NCBI GenBank assembly: GCA_001247695.2
Contig: LGRX02026005.1
Coordinates: 1 to 64,000, forward strand
DNA length: 64,000 nucleotides
Origin: Cymbomonas tetramitiformis
Taxonomy: Eukaryota > Chlorophyta > Pyramimonadophyceae > Pyramimonadales > Pyramimonadaceae
Reading direction: 5' to 3'
Below the pieces are notes generated by a model. The model saw only the letters and a program-made list of their open reading frames with translations, had not been told where the DNA came from and did no database searches. The number at the start of each line of letters is the position of its first letter. The first letter of the stretch is position 1. Shown here piece by piece: positions 1-11,044 of the stretch. The position numbers and the translations under genes were made by a program.

Positions 1-3000
1 CCCTCGCTGTTGGGGGAGAGCAGCGTTGGAGCGCTGAGGGCATTTCGGCTGATGCGGGTGCTTCGGCCGCTTCGAGCGCTGAGTCGACTTAAGGGACTCC
101 AGGTGGTGGTCGTTGGCCTACTTGAGGCCATCCCGTCGATCTGGCATGTCATCATCTTCGGGCTGTTTCAGACCTTCGTGTTTGCCATCCTCGGCGTGCA
201 GCTCTTCGGTGCGCGGCGCCTGCAACACCTCCTCCCGATCTGCTCCACCCCCCTTACCTGCTGTGCTGGCCAGCACCAAGGCCTGCTTTCCACACCCACT
301 GTTGCCAGGCAACCTCGACGCCCTAACTCCTTCTCCTCCACCTGCCAGCCTGCACCGAATCGCAATCTCAGTGTGGGCTGAGTACAGTAGGCGGCGTTGG
401 TGGCACCGAGGGATGGAATTGCCGAGTGTTCTGCCGAAACCATGTCCAACCCAAGCTCTTTATAAAGACAGCCCTGGGCACATTACTCAGTCAACTCAAT
501 CAACTTATTCAAGTTAATCAAGAATCAAAGCGCAGTTGTGATTGGCGCACGTGCAAGAGATGCCACGTCATATATCACTCAGAGTCAGATGTGCGGAGAA
601 AGAAATCGGAAAACGAAATTTAGAACTGTCTCATGAAACGCAAATGAATCGTCAACATCGAACGGGTTGCGAGTCTGGATAGCGGCATCGTCAATCTGGC
701 ATGCACGTTTGCATGATGACTTTCATGACCAATACGATTGATGACGGCCTAGTGGAGATCTTGAGATCGGCAATGCTAGTATTTAACACATCACAAGGTT
801 TCGTCTTGAATATGGAAAGTGTTATCAAAAGACATAGTTACAGCTTAGCGCTCGGTGATTCCATACCCCTCGATTCAGCTCTGTCCTCCATTCGGTTATG
901 CTGTCCTGAGTCGGGAGCCCTCACTTCCATGGCCGTCCTATACCCCTGGTCACTGTCTGCCCTCACCGGCCCTTGTCCCAGTCAGCGCAGAGAGCGGTGA
1001 CCGTGGCGTATTTGTGCATGAACAAAGGCGCCTGCGGATTTGGTCGCTTTCGTGCAGAAGGTGCCGCAATGTGCGTGGCGCGCGGGCGACCTCTGCACGT
1101 CTCCGTGTAAGTACAAGGGGCGACCTCTGCACGTCTCCGTGTAAGTACAATGGGCGACCTCTGCACGTCTCCGTGTAAGTACAAGGGGCAACCTCTGCAC
1201 GTCTCCGTGTAAGTACAAGGGGCTCATGTTGAAGGGCCAAACCATGATGTTCATCTCGGTCAGCCCATGATGTTCATCTCGGTCAGCCCATGATGTTCAT
1301 CTCGCTCAGCCCATGATGTTCATCTGCTCGGCCCATGATGTTCATCTCGGACAGCCCACATGATGTTCATCTCGCTCAGCCCATGTGATGTTCATCTCGC
1401 TCAGCTCATGATGTTCATCTTGGCTCGGTCAGCCCGTGATGTTCATCTCGCTCAGCCCATGATGTTCATCTCGCTAAGCCCATGTTCATCTCGGTCAGCT
1501 TATGATGTTCATCTTGGCTCGGTAACTTCATGATGTTCATCTCGCTCAGCCCATGATGTTTGTTCATCTTGGCTCGGTCAGCCCATGACGTTCATCTCGC
1601 TCAGCCACGATGTTCATCTTGGCTCGGTCACCTCATGATGTTCATCTTGCTGGTCTGCAGCCCATGATGTTCATCTTGGGTCAGCTCATGATGTTCATCT
1701 CGGTCAGCCCATGATGTTCATCTTGGCTCGGTCAGCCCATGATGTTCATCTTGGCTCGGTCAGCCCATGATGTTCATCTCGGTCAGCTCATGGTGTTCAT
1801 CTTGGTTTTCGGCTCGCTACACAGATGCAGTAGGAGCACCGGGCAGGAAATGCGGCGGGTGGTGGGGAACGATCAGTCTCCGGCGACTGAAGGTGTGTGG
1901 GCCGGAATGGAGAGCAATGCCAGGCGGGCAATTCCATCGATGCAACGACAGTAGCGTGAGCCACAAGGATGAGTGCGTCGGGCGGTATCTGCACTACCCA
2001 ACGGATGTGGGCTGGCCAATCTGGACTGAGCGGAAGTGGAGCTACTCGGTGTACCACTTCGATCACATGGGCGCGGCGATGGTGTCGCTATTCATCGTGT
2101 CCACGGCGAGCAGCTGGCACCAGATTTCTTGGGGGGGAATGGACGTAGCGGGGGTGGACCACCAGCCCATAGAGAACAATGCGCCCCTGTACGGCGGGTT
2201 CTTCGTGATCTTCCTGGTGCTCTCCAAGTGGATGTGGACCAACATCCTCGTCTCCATCGTCGTGGACTTTTACATGCGGGCCCAGAAGGTGCTGACTCGC
2301 GCATACGACCCCCCTCCCCCGCCCTCAAGTCGACCTCCATGTAAAGCGGCAGAAGCGTATATCAAGCCTTTGTATCCTCCAGCACAGCGCATGGGCTCGA
2401 ACCTGATTGCAATTTTTTCCCGTGTGAGGCATCCAAAACCTTGATGACGTGTTTTCCCAACGCCGGTCCCTATTGGCTGCTGCTCGCATCCGCGGCTGTC
2501 GATCATTCGATGAGGGCGTGGTATTGTTTCATGACTGCGCCAAGTTCCTTCGGGCTGATTCCTTCGGGAGGGCGGTCCCGGCTGTGACTTGAGGGAGGTC
2601 CCGGCTGTGACCCGGCTGTGACCCGGCTGTGACTTGAGGGCGGTCCCGGCTGTGACCCGGCTGCGACTTATTTCATCGCGCCTCGCACCATTCAATATCT
2701 GGTGAGCAATGCAAATTGGCCAGATGGAAGTATCCACGGCTGTGGCTGCATGGCAATGTCCCTGAGAAGTTGATGACCAGGCGAGGTATCCTTTCCGGGG
2801 GGTGAGGGAGAGGGGGGTATGATCTCGTGGCGCAGGGGTTGGGTAAGGAGCGTTTTGCCACGTCAGAACAGCAGAAGTGGTGGAGTGCAGTAAAACTAAA
2901 CAAGCTAAAGAGCATGACAATCATGCGTAATGAGCTCATTGCGTCATACGGCATCCCCACCTCGGGGATCCGGCACTGGCTCCTGCACATAGTGATGCAC

Positions 3001-6000
3001 AATTACTGCGAAGTGGTGGTGATGGTCTGCATCTGCCTCAACGGGCTCATACTTGCCACACAGCATGCAGATCAGGCACGCGCTCGAACCTGCTTCCCCT
3101 TTCCTCTCCTCGTCCATCTCCCTGACCGAGATGGATCCCAGGAATGGAGTGCTTAGAGCTTGTTGAGCCAAAAGCTATGGAATGATTTACCCAGCGGGTG
3201 TTCGGTCCATGAGTTCGCCGATGTCAAGATCAAGATAAGATTATGCGGGTTAAGCTTGGAAGCGCTGCTTGTAAGAGGCGCTCATCTTGGCCGAGGGCTG
3301 TGCAGCAACTTTCTGTGGCTCTGGGTGGCTGTGCGGTGGCGGGGACGGAAGGGCTTGATCCCTGTGGCTCTGGGACATGGTGCACCACAACGAAGTTCGA
3401 TAGAACCGAAACCCGATGCGCAGCTTCGAGTGCACATCCGCAGCGCCGTGGATCTGAGGAGGGGGGTCCTGGCTTGAGATTGACGCTGCAGACTGAGACG
3501 TGGAGCACCATCGTCCAATGGAGTAACTTTGCGTTCACCATTGTGTTCGTGCTGGAGACCTCCGCCAAGCTGCTGGCGCTCTTCCCGCGCGCATACTTCA
3601 GCCAGGGGTGGAACTGCTTCGACTTCGTGATCACAATCGTGGCCATGCTCGATGGCACCACCTCCGTCTTTCGCATTTTCCGCCTCGGGCGCCTCTTCAA
3701 GATGGTGCAGCGCGCCAAGGTGCTAGCTCCATCGCGCCTGGAAGGCAGCTGCAGCATGGCTCGCCACACCGCGCCCGCTGTTGCGCGTGCCACCCTTTCT
3801 GTGCCGAGCATGGTTTGTGTCCACCTCTGGGGATTATTTCAGATGCAGTCACCTCAGGGGTGCTCAAGGGATGCGGGGGCATCTGGCTGCCTTCAGAGTG
3901 CTTGCTGCATGCCATGCGCCAGGTTTGGCATGCTGTCGAGTCTTCGACCGCACGTCCCACCAGATCCCGCTTGCTGCGATGTGCAGCGATGATTGTGCAG
4001 CTTGGGGGAATTCTGCTCATGTGTTATGGTGTCTCAGTGGCGTGCCGCCCAATTGCAATGCGAGGCTCGCAGGACTTCTGAGCCCGGCTGAACGCACTCA
4101 GACCCTAGGCCGTGAAACCTGCGAACACTTTACAACCCTCATTTCATCAAACCCGGAGTCAGGTTTACAGGACTTGCGAGCACTGCTGAACACACCAAGA
4201 ACCTGAAACCCTGAAACCCTGAATGTGGTTTGCAGGGTTTCCCCACACTGCTGAATTCATGAAGGCTCGAAACCCTAAAACCCCTGAATGTTGCGTGTAG
4301 GGTTTCCGTACACTGCTGAACTCAAAAAGGCTCTAAATCCTGAAACCCCTGAATGTTGCGTGTAGGGTTTCCGTACACTGCTGAACTCAAAAAGGTTCTA
4401 AACCCTGAAAACCCTGAAGGTCATCTGCAGGACCTCCAGGCGTGTTTGGATACAGATAACCCTAAACCCTAGAAACCTCGAGAGTGGTGTGCAGGGCTTG
4501 CGAGCACTCCTGAACACACTGCTTCTGGCGTTACCAAGCATGGCCAACGTTGGGATGTTGCTATTGCTATTGACATTTACCTTCGCAATCCTGGGAATGA
4601 ACCTGTACCACGAAGTGAGTGAAGGCAACCTGCAGGCCATCAACCACCACCTCAGCTTCCAGAGTTTCGGCTCCTCCATGCTTCTGCTGATGACTGTTGC
4701 CACCGGAAGCGACATAACCGGCCACCTACATGACATTGCGCGTACATGCGACGCTCCCGTGATGTGCTATGAAGAGCTGCCCCCGGTAGGGCTCGATTTG
4801 GATTCTTCCCGCCTGTTGCTCGCTGGCTGTAGACTCCCGCCCGGCCCTGCGCTCTCTGCGCTTGCCTGTTCTCCCCCTGTCTTCGGCAACCTGCCTTTGC
4901 CCCCGGCCTGTGCGACTTGTGTCCCCACCATCCTCCGCGGTCCGCCTTCGCCCATGCTAGCCTTCCATTCTCTGACGCTGACTTTCCCCTCTCCCTGTCT
5001 GCCATCCTCTGCGGCTTGATGGCCGTTTTATATACAACCTATGACCTTATGGCACTGCAATAGTGCTTCATATGTTGCGGTCGGGCAAGCGAGCGGAGCA
5101 GTGTTTGACCTGAGTGTGTAAGGAGGTCTGGGGATTGGAGTGTCCAAGGCCACGATGCGTTACATGCCAGAGCTTCCTTTGTGTGCGTATGCCCCCGAGC
5201 CAGACCCTGAACCCAAGTGTGAGCTGCGTAATACCGCCTTCTTCTTCTTTCCGATCTACTTCATGATGGCAAACTACCTGCTGCTGAACCTCCTCATCGC
5301 CATCGTCCTCGATAAGGTCCGTTCTGCTCATCCGGACAAGTCAGCGCGCTGATCGCATGGCCTTTGTGAGTCAGCGCGTTGATCGCACGGCCTTTGTGAG
5401 TTTCGCATATGTTGGCTGCAATGGACAGAGGTCTCATTCGATTTTCCAGGTGATGTAGTTTCATTCGGTGCGAGCTTCGGTGCGAGCGCCTACAATTACA
5501 GTTGTGCACTGAAATGCGAGGGATTGAATGTGATGCGAAGCAATCTGCCAGCTTCAGCAAAAGGAGGTCCGCGGCTTGAAACGCAAACCGGAAACATGCT
5601 TGACGAGAGTTAGCTTGATAAAGAGCTTATGTGTCCTCAGTGATGGAATTGCGCTGGCAGACCGCATGACAGATCCAGTCATCACGCCAGTCGACAAGTG
5701 TCAGAGCGTGTCATAATAAGGTACAATCTGCGCTGAGCTTGTTTTCCGATCTCACATATTTAACACCTGGTGTGGGACTGGATACTGGGAGATACTACAG
5801 TTCACAGAGATGGCTTTGGAGGAGGGTCTCCTGACTAATTCCTCAGTCATCGACCTGGTGCGGCGAAAGGTGATGCTTGACAAGTTCTTCATGACACTCA
5901 AGCTCAAAGGTGAGGAGCGCTTCGTGGAATTAAGGATATGCATTGATTGGCATGTTTGCAAGAGATCCCAGCCTGCCCGTTGACTCCTTTCTAGGATTTA

Positions 6001-6348
6001 TGGTATTAGTGTCACCTACTTCCCACTAAGTCACACATTCCTGTGGAATCGTGGCTCCTGTGCCACACTGACTAGTTGTTCATGTTGCACCCACGTCTGA
6101 GAGCTACCTCCGCATATTAAGTTGGGATAACTGAATGGGGGGATCTTATGGTGATTTCTATGACAGTCACACAGTGGAGGAGGCAGCAGGAAGAAATTGA
6201 TATGCAGATGGAGAGAGTGGCTGTCCAGAGATCAGAAGCCCGTTTGACAAAAAACAAAAAAAAACGCAGTACGAGTAGCACAGATAGAGATCATGCAAAC
6301 GTGCATTCGCCGGAAAGAGACCCAATCGAGGACCAGTTGATGACTTGA
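1..6348 (+). CDS. Four-domain voltage-gated cation channel (Cav/Nav-like), 3' part, 8 exons
   Basis: Ion channel of the plasma or flagellar membrane; the window starts inside domain III. Proposed exons are 1-208, 1924-2288, 2836-3075, 3492-3719, 4495-4785, 5149-5316, 5801-5909 and 6167-6348; all phases agree and give about 596 codons ending at TGA 6346. Exon 1 carries the domain III S4 helix with six arginines at three-residue spacing, then S5. Exon 2 has the domain III pore loop (TASSW) and S6. Exons 3-4 have domain IV S1 to S4 (RIFRLGRLFK). Exon 5 completes the S4-S5 linker, S5 and pore loop (ATGSDI). Exon 6 is S6 (NYLLLNLLIAIVLDK). Exons 7-8 form a charged cytoplasmic tail. Introns are GT-AG except 3076-3491, which would be GC-AG. 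The start of exon 6 is the least certain boundary. Filter positions that are acidic in calcium channels read Ser here, so ion selectivity cannot be assigned. Confidence 0.85.
1084..1221. repeat. 34-bp tandem repeat, four copies, in channel intron 1
   Basis: Units start at 1084, 1118, 1152 and 1186 with exact 34-bp spacing and only a few substitutions. Each contains GTGTAAGTAC, so each carries a textbook GTAAGT donor motif on the sense strand inside the 1715-bp intron. Confidence 0.95.
1241..1800. repeat. 23-bp degenerate tandem repeat (GATGTTCATCTCGGTCAGCC type)
   Basis: About 24 copies of a roughly 23-bp unit fill the second half of channel intron 1. Variants carry a 5-bp insertion (CTTGGCTCGG) or lack a few bases. 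Open frames through this tract come from the repeat and are not genes. Confidence 0.95.
2565..2670. repeat. Short imperfect tandem repeat in channel intron 2
   Basis: Alternating copies of CCCGGCTGTGAC and CTTGAGGG(A/C)GGT lie inside intron 2289-2835. No other feature is visible in this intron. Confidence 0.85.
4106..4524. repeat. 65-bp tandem array crossing the intron 4 / exon 5 boundary
   Basis: AG dinucleotides lie at 4170, 4235, 4300, 4365, 4430 and 4494 (last base), spaced 65, 65, 65, 65 and 64 bases. Each is followed by a decayed copy of the start of exon 5 (GGCTTGCGAGCACT...CTGAAC). The last unit is the real splice acceptor and the first ~30 coding bases; the copy at 4171 is almost identical to it. 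Units also carry ACCCTAAA-like blocks. A more decayed unit may precede at about 4106. Confidence 0.9.
5341..5400. repeat. 30-bp direct duplication in channel intron 6
   Basis: Two adjacent 30-bp copies (TCAGCGCGYTGATCGCAYGG, then CCTTTGTGAG) differ at two positions and lie just after the exon 6 donor. Confidence 0.9.
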
Positions 6349-7800
6349 TCGAGGAGGACATTGGACATCTCTTCCATTTTGAGTCCGAGTCTTTGAGTCC
6401 AGCTCTGCTTCAAACCCTTATGATATAAACTAAAGTAAAACGCCATTTGATATGCTTCATGTATGGTCGGTCCCTCGTGCGCTCCTTGCGGTTATTCTTA
6501 GACTGTGGCGTAAAACCGTGGACATCTGCAGCAATGGGAGCACGTCTCGTCAGTCATCCAGTATGATGGTCAGAACGACAGGCATTTAATAATTTGTATT
6601 AGGCCTCCATTCTATAATATATCTAAGGGAGATATTCGACCCCCCTTTTACCCAAAAATATGGCTAAGGGGGTCAGATCCCCCCTTGACCCAACAAGTAT
6701 GTCTAGGGGGGAGGACGGAGGAGTGCTAGTATGGGTGCGTTGGCGTGCCCATACTAGCACTCGACAATTTATGCGTCCAGGATATTTTTTGTGCGTCAAC
6801 AATTTATGGATAAATGATACACTGTGCATAAATTGTGACCCATTTTTTATGACTTGGACCACACGTATCGAAAATGCACTCTGAGCTCTATGTGACTGGC
6901 ATGCAATCGAAGCATGCGAGCGATATACAAAAGACGAGGCCCACAAGTTCAAATTTCACAAGGCGGAGGTCGAGTCACGCATTCCCACGAGTGCCGCACC
7001 TACCACGCGTCACGTAGAAATACCCACTTCGAAGGCCTTCTCAGACGAGGGGGGCGGAATGTCGAGAGTTTAGAAATGAGGAAGTCGCATGTGACATTTG
7101 GAACTGAAATATTGGGAACATATAGTGGCTAGTCGATATGTATCGATAGACCCCCTAAAATCCCCCTGTGTCGACCCCCTCAGTATTTTCCAATTGTGAT
7201 GAACATTGGCTGGAAAAACTTACGAATTTTCTTAATTATGAATATAGCGGTTTCCAGAACAATCGAGAGTCGCCTTATCGCGCGATTTATAGGCTCCCCA
7301 CTTCATCGATGCACGGTCCATGAAGTGGCGAAAGGCAAGGTCACTGGGCCGGTTGGGTCGCAGGTGATGCCGCTATAGTATCAATACCTCACTAGTCCAC
7401 TTGACCACTTGAGCTGCTTGGGACCTTGAGAATCCCTACCCAGTAAACGTCGAAGTTTTTTGCCATCGACTTTGTGCACAGCTTATGGGCGCACATAACC
7501 CACCTCGCACACTGGCACACATTCGTATGGAACCCAGGTGACATATGCCCGCATCCGCAATCGATCGATTCGGGCGGTCTCGTCCATTCTTCGACCGATT
7601 TCGTAATGTACGCACACAACTATACTTGGAATAAACTTAGAAATGGAAAGACACTTCATATTTTTTGTGATTTGGCGGTGTAAATGTGAATTTCTTGATA
7701 TAACGCCAATAATGGATGCATAATGCTTTATTTCGTGACTGTTGTCTTCAAGATGAATATATAGTATGAGGAGTGCTATTCAGCCCCAATATGTCCTGAG
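6349..7800. other. Intergenic region, no supported gene
   Basis: Several short open frames occur, none with recognisable domains. The only clear structure is the inverted repeat 6721-6762, annotated separately. C-rich lines around 6630-6720 and 7150-7180 look like low-complexity sequence. Confidence 0.6.
6721..6762. repeat. Perfect 15-bp inverted repeat, 12-bp loop
   Basis: GAGTGCTAGTATGGG (6721-6735) and its exact reverse complement (6748-6762) would form a strong hairpin. No terminal repeats or coding sequence surround it. Confidence 0.9.
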
Positions 7801-9450
7801 GGAGCGTCAGTCGGATTTTAACTGATCGATCCCGATAGTCGGAAAATGGTATCGATCGATAGTAATATTCTGATATATCGATATATCCGAATAGCATACC
7901 TATCGATACCATGCCTTGTTAGTATCCTATACCGGTTTTTGCAGCATCTCCCTGCACATCTGCAATTTGTTGTGCAAGTTTGTTTACTTCATTTGTTCCA
8001 TCTGACTTAGATATTCATCTGCACGCAATTTAGGTTTCGCTGGTCAACGCTTTCGGCCTTAACCTAACTTTCGGATTGAGGCGGTCAGCCGGCAGCCGCC
8101 ACGTGGTCAGGGGGGTTGGGTTTAGCTGCATGGCATATTTCGCAGTGTCAAGAACATTTTTCCTGTCCCGCTGACGTGTCAGGAGGCTTTCAGGGATGCG
8201 GTATTGCACCATATTCCTCAAAAAGCTCCTCGCACGTAAGCAGGACAGTAACAGTGCTCCTGATATTGCAAAAGATGTCATGCAACAACCCAATTCTCCC
8301 TGAACACGTGGTACCAGTATAAAAACGATAAAACTAATAATATAAACGAAAAAACCGAAACCGGCAGAGTCGTGCGATCAAAACACCCACTATCAATACG
8401 CGATATATTGCTGCTGATTTGGCATGCTCCCACCGGTGGAAAAAACCGGCATAGGAATAACTCTGTAAAACACTATCGATTGATAATTAGGAAATTTGGC
8501 TATCGATAATTGATAATGATACCGACAATAGCCCCCAAAAAGTTTGATATATCGATAATCAAAATTATGGCGTACTCATCGAACAATGGCGGTGGCGTCG
8601 TCGGAAATACACCTCATCCACCTAATAGGGTGTTGAATTTCTAACAAAAAAGTTGGGAAACGTTTGGGGGCTTTGGGCCTTTGGCTCCCGCGAAGGTGGG
8701 GGGAAGGATCTTTTGGCCTTCGGCGCCGAAAAAAGGTGGGGCTTTGGGCTTTGGGCTTTGGATCAAAACCCCAAACGATTTCCGGGCCATTTTTTGAAAA
8801 TTCAACACCCTATAAGGCAGATTCCTTCGCTAGGGTAAGTTCAGGTCCCCGCTCCTGACGAAAACTCTCCGATTGTGGACGCTGCAAGGATTTATACCCT
8901 AGTTGCTAGCATACATATGCAATGGTGCTTAATAACCAACTAGACTACAATGTATACTTGATACGCTATCTTATTTTTTATCCATATGATCTCGTCATTT
9001 CAATACCGATTTGTATTATAATAATATGACGATGTTATACGATACTTGATATATCTCACAGTACGACAATATATGCAATTAATCATATCCACAATTTTAT
9101 ATACGATAACTTGACTGATCGTATTGTGATTTTCTAAAATACATAAAATATATTACAATTTCTCGCACTATAAATCGATTACCATCCTTGTTCGCGATAT
9201 ATCGCGAAATAGGATTTCGGATATCGATATGACCGGGGGAACCCGATATCGATAAATCGATATAAAAAACCAAAACACTATCGGTTGATATGGATAAGTA
9301 CCCAAACTGCTATCGACAGATGTGAATACGTACCCGAAGTGTTATCGAATGATATGACATTTTTCGATAACGCTAAATAAAACTATCGATGAATAACGAT
9401 ATTTTCGATATAACGATATATCGGGATATCCGAACTATCGATACCATCCC
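7800..9450. repeat. TATCGATA-rich palindromic low-complexity region
   Basis: Dense clusters of TATCGATA, TATATCGATA and ATATCGAT occur at about 7810-7910, 8470-8570 and 9180-9445, separated by AT-rich DNA. No regular period is visible by eye and no gene is supported. The MITE-like element 8621-8817 sits inside. Confidence 0.7.
8621..8817. mobile_element. MITE-like element with ~20-bp terminal inverted repeats
   Basis: The left end CCTAATAGGGTGTTGAATTT and the reverse complement of the right end (CCTTATAGGGTGTTGAATTT) differ at one base. Similarity continues loosely inward to a shared CGTTTGGGG. The element is about 197 bp, non-coding, and has a GGGCTTTGGGC-rich core. No target duplication longer than 2 bp could be fixed. 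Confidence 0.7.
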
Positions 9451-10210
9451 TTGGGAAAAAAATAGATTTCCAAGATCGTTCGAGTTTTCAGTCGTCTCGC
9501 AATGAAAAAATACAGCCAATCAATGCCTTGAAAGCTGGATTTCTAATATCAATGCTCCGAACTTCGAAATTTACCCAAAGTGGAGTTCTGATGCGATTCG
9601 AGGCGCATTTCTTGTTTGCATCTTCGCGTTTGCACCTCCTGCTTGCTGTGACCCTGCGTGGTGTGAATATCTGTGTGCATAGTGTTTCTGCGACTGACGT
9701 TAAATGTGTATGCATATGTGTATGCATGACTGACTTTTTGCTTACATGCAGGATCATTGCTCGACCGCATGATCGACAACTAACCAACCGCCCCTTTCCG
9801 CTCGTGCCCATCTTCGACCGACACCATGCTCAACGCTCACCTACGAGTTCCTCGCTGCATGCATTGCACAGCATTTTAGTTTCGCATGCAAATTTGTTGT
9901 ATGCCCCTCATGCCATTCTACGTTTTCAGATCACTTGTATGTTTTCCCCAAGTCCCCATTCCCCCTCCATATGCCCCATGTCCCATCCGCGTATGACCCC
10001 TTGTACAGACGCCTGATGCGCTTGTCGCGCAACTGCTTGCGTGTGCCGCATCTCGTATGCACCTTTTTACAGTATGTTTGTATCTCGCATTCGTTTCTTT
10101 TAATCTCATATGGTTTCGTTCCGCCGAGGTCTTGTGCGGGATCCGGCGGGCTTTGGGTTTCTCTTGCCCATCTCCGCGCACCGGGGATCCCCGCTATGCG
10201 TTTGCCCTGT
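9451..10210. other. Intergenic region, no supported gene
   Basis: Overlapping open frames of 76-162 codons exist on both strands (for example 9528-10016 +). None shows a domain, low-complexity signature or convincing codon pattern, so none is called. Confidence 0.5.
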
Positions 10211-10216
10211 ATATGT

Positions 10217-10560
10217 TCCTAGGTTGGTTAAAACGCGCACTCGCTTTTGGCGATAAAACACACGTTTAAACGTGCACTCCCCATACTTAAGCCCCAATAC
10301 TTAAGCCTTGCTTGATCCGCTTCTTGGTTGCTAATCATACGTAAGGTGCACGATAATGCTATCTACTGATCTAGTTGGTGCCTAGGTATACTCGAATATC
10401 TAGCGCGCTAATTGGTATATATTCATATAAGATATACCATATATTGCTATATGTTATATGGTTCCAGACCCTTCCGGTGCCATAATAACGCACGTTAAAA
10501 CGTGCACCCCCTTTTGGCGTTTAAACCGGGGAAGGGGGGTCGCGTTATTACCAACCTAGG
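10217..10560. mobile_element. MITE-like element, TIR CCTAGGTTGGT, probable TSD TATGT
   Basis: The left end CCTAGGTTGGTTAAAACGCG (from 10218) matches the reverse complement of the right end (10541-10560) with two mismatches. TATGT lies at 10212-10216 and again at 10561-10565. The interior holds CGTTTAAACGTGCAC-type inverted motifs and no coding sequence. Confidence 0.75.
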
Positions 10561-10643
10561 TATGTCATGTTTGTATAATGCAATTGTCTGACACATGCAG
10601 TAGAACATAATTAGGCATCGACACAGCGTTTCGCACGCACTGT

Positions 10644-10687
10644 CGGCTTTGACCTAATTTTTGTTACCTAATTTTGGGTCAAAGCCG
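10644..10687. repeat. Imperfect hairpin CGGCTTTGACC...GGGTCAAAGCCG
   Basis: Eleven-base arms flank a loop containing two TACCTAATTTT/ACCTAATTTT blocks. A diverged relative of the same sequence is visible at about 8030-8120. Confidence 0.6.
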
Positions 10688-10933
10688 TCAGTGCCACTTG
10701 TTCAGGGCTGGGTCACAGGACATTGGCATTTTCTCATGGAGACACAAACTTCCACTCCCCTAGGGGGGAGGGAGCTCTGGTCCTTCTGTCACCCGTTGAC
10801 CTGAGGTGCAAGCTCAGCACACCGTCATCCGAGTTGGGGAAAACAAAACCCCGTGTATTTTATTTTCATGCATCTTAGATTGTGACACCACCCGAGCGTT
10901 TCGATGCCAACTTCACAGTTTGTCAAGACCGAA

Positions 10934-10990
10934 TTATATATATATATATATATATACAACGTTGTATATATATATATCCCATATTGACCT

Positions 10991-11027
<37 letters not shown>

Positions 11028-11032
11028 GTGGG
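10934..11032. repeat. (TA)n / (CA)n / (TA)n microsatellite
   Basis: Alternating TA and CA runs lie inside the left LTR where the array begins. Frames reading YIYIYI come from the repeat. Confidence 0.95.
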
Positions 11033-11044
11033 TGTGGGTGTGAC

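Noticed and set aside
4455..4475. CCCTAAACCCTA telomere-like repeat, also TTAGGGTTTAGGG near 15048
   Set aside because: Only two units each, inside repeat DNA; not evidence of a chromosome end.
9528..10016. 162-codon plus-strand ORF
   Set aside because: Overlaps equally long frames on the other strand, with no domain or family resemblance.
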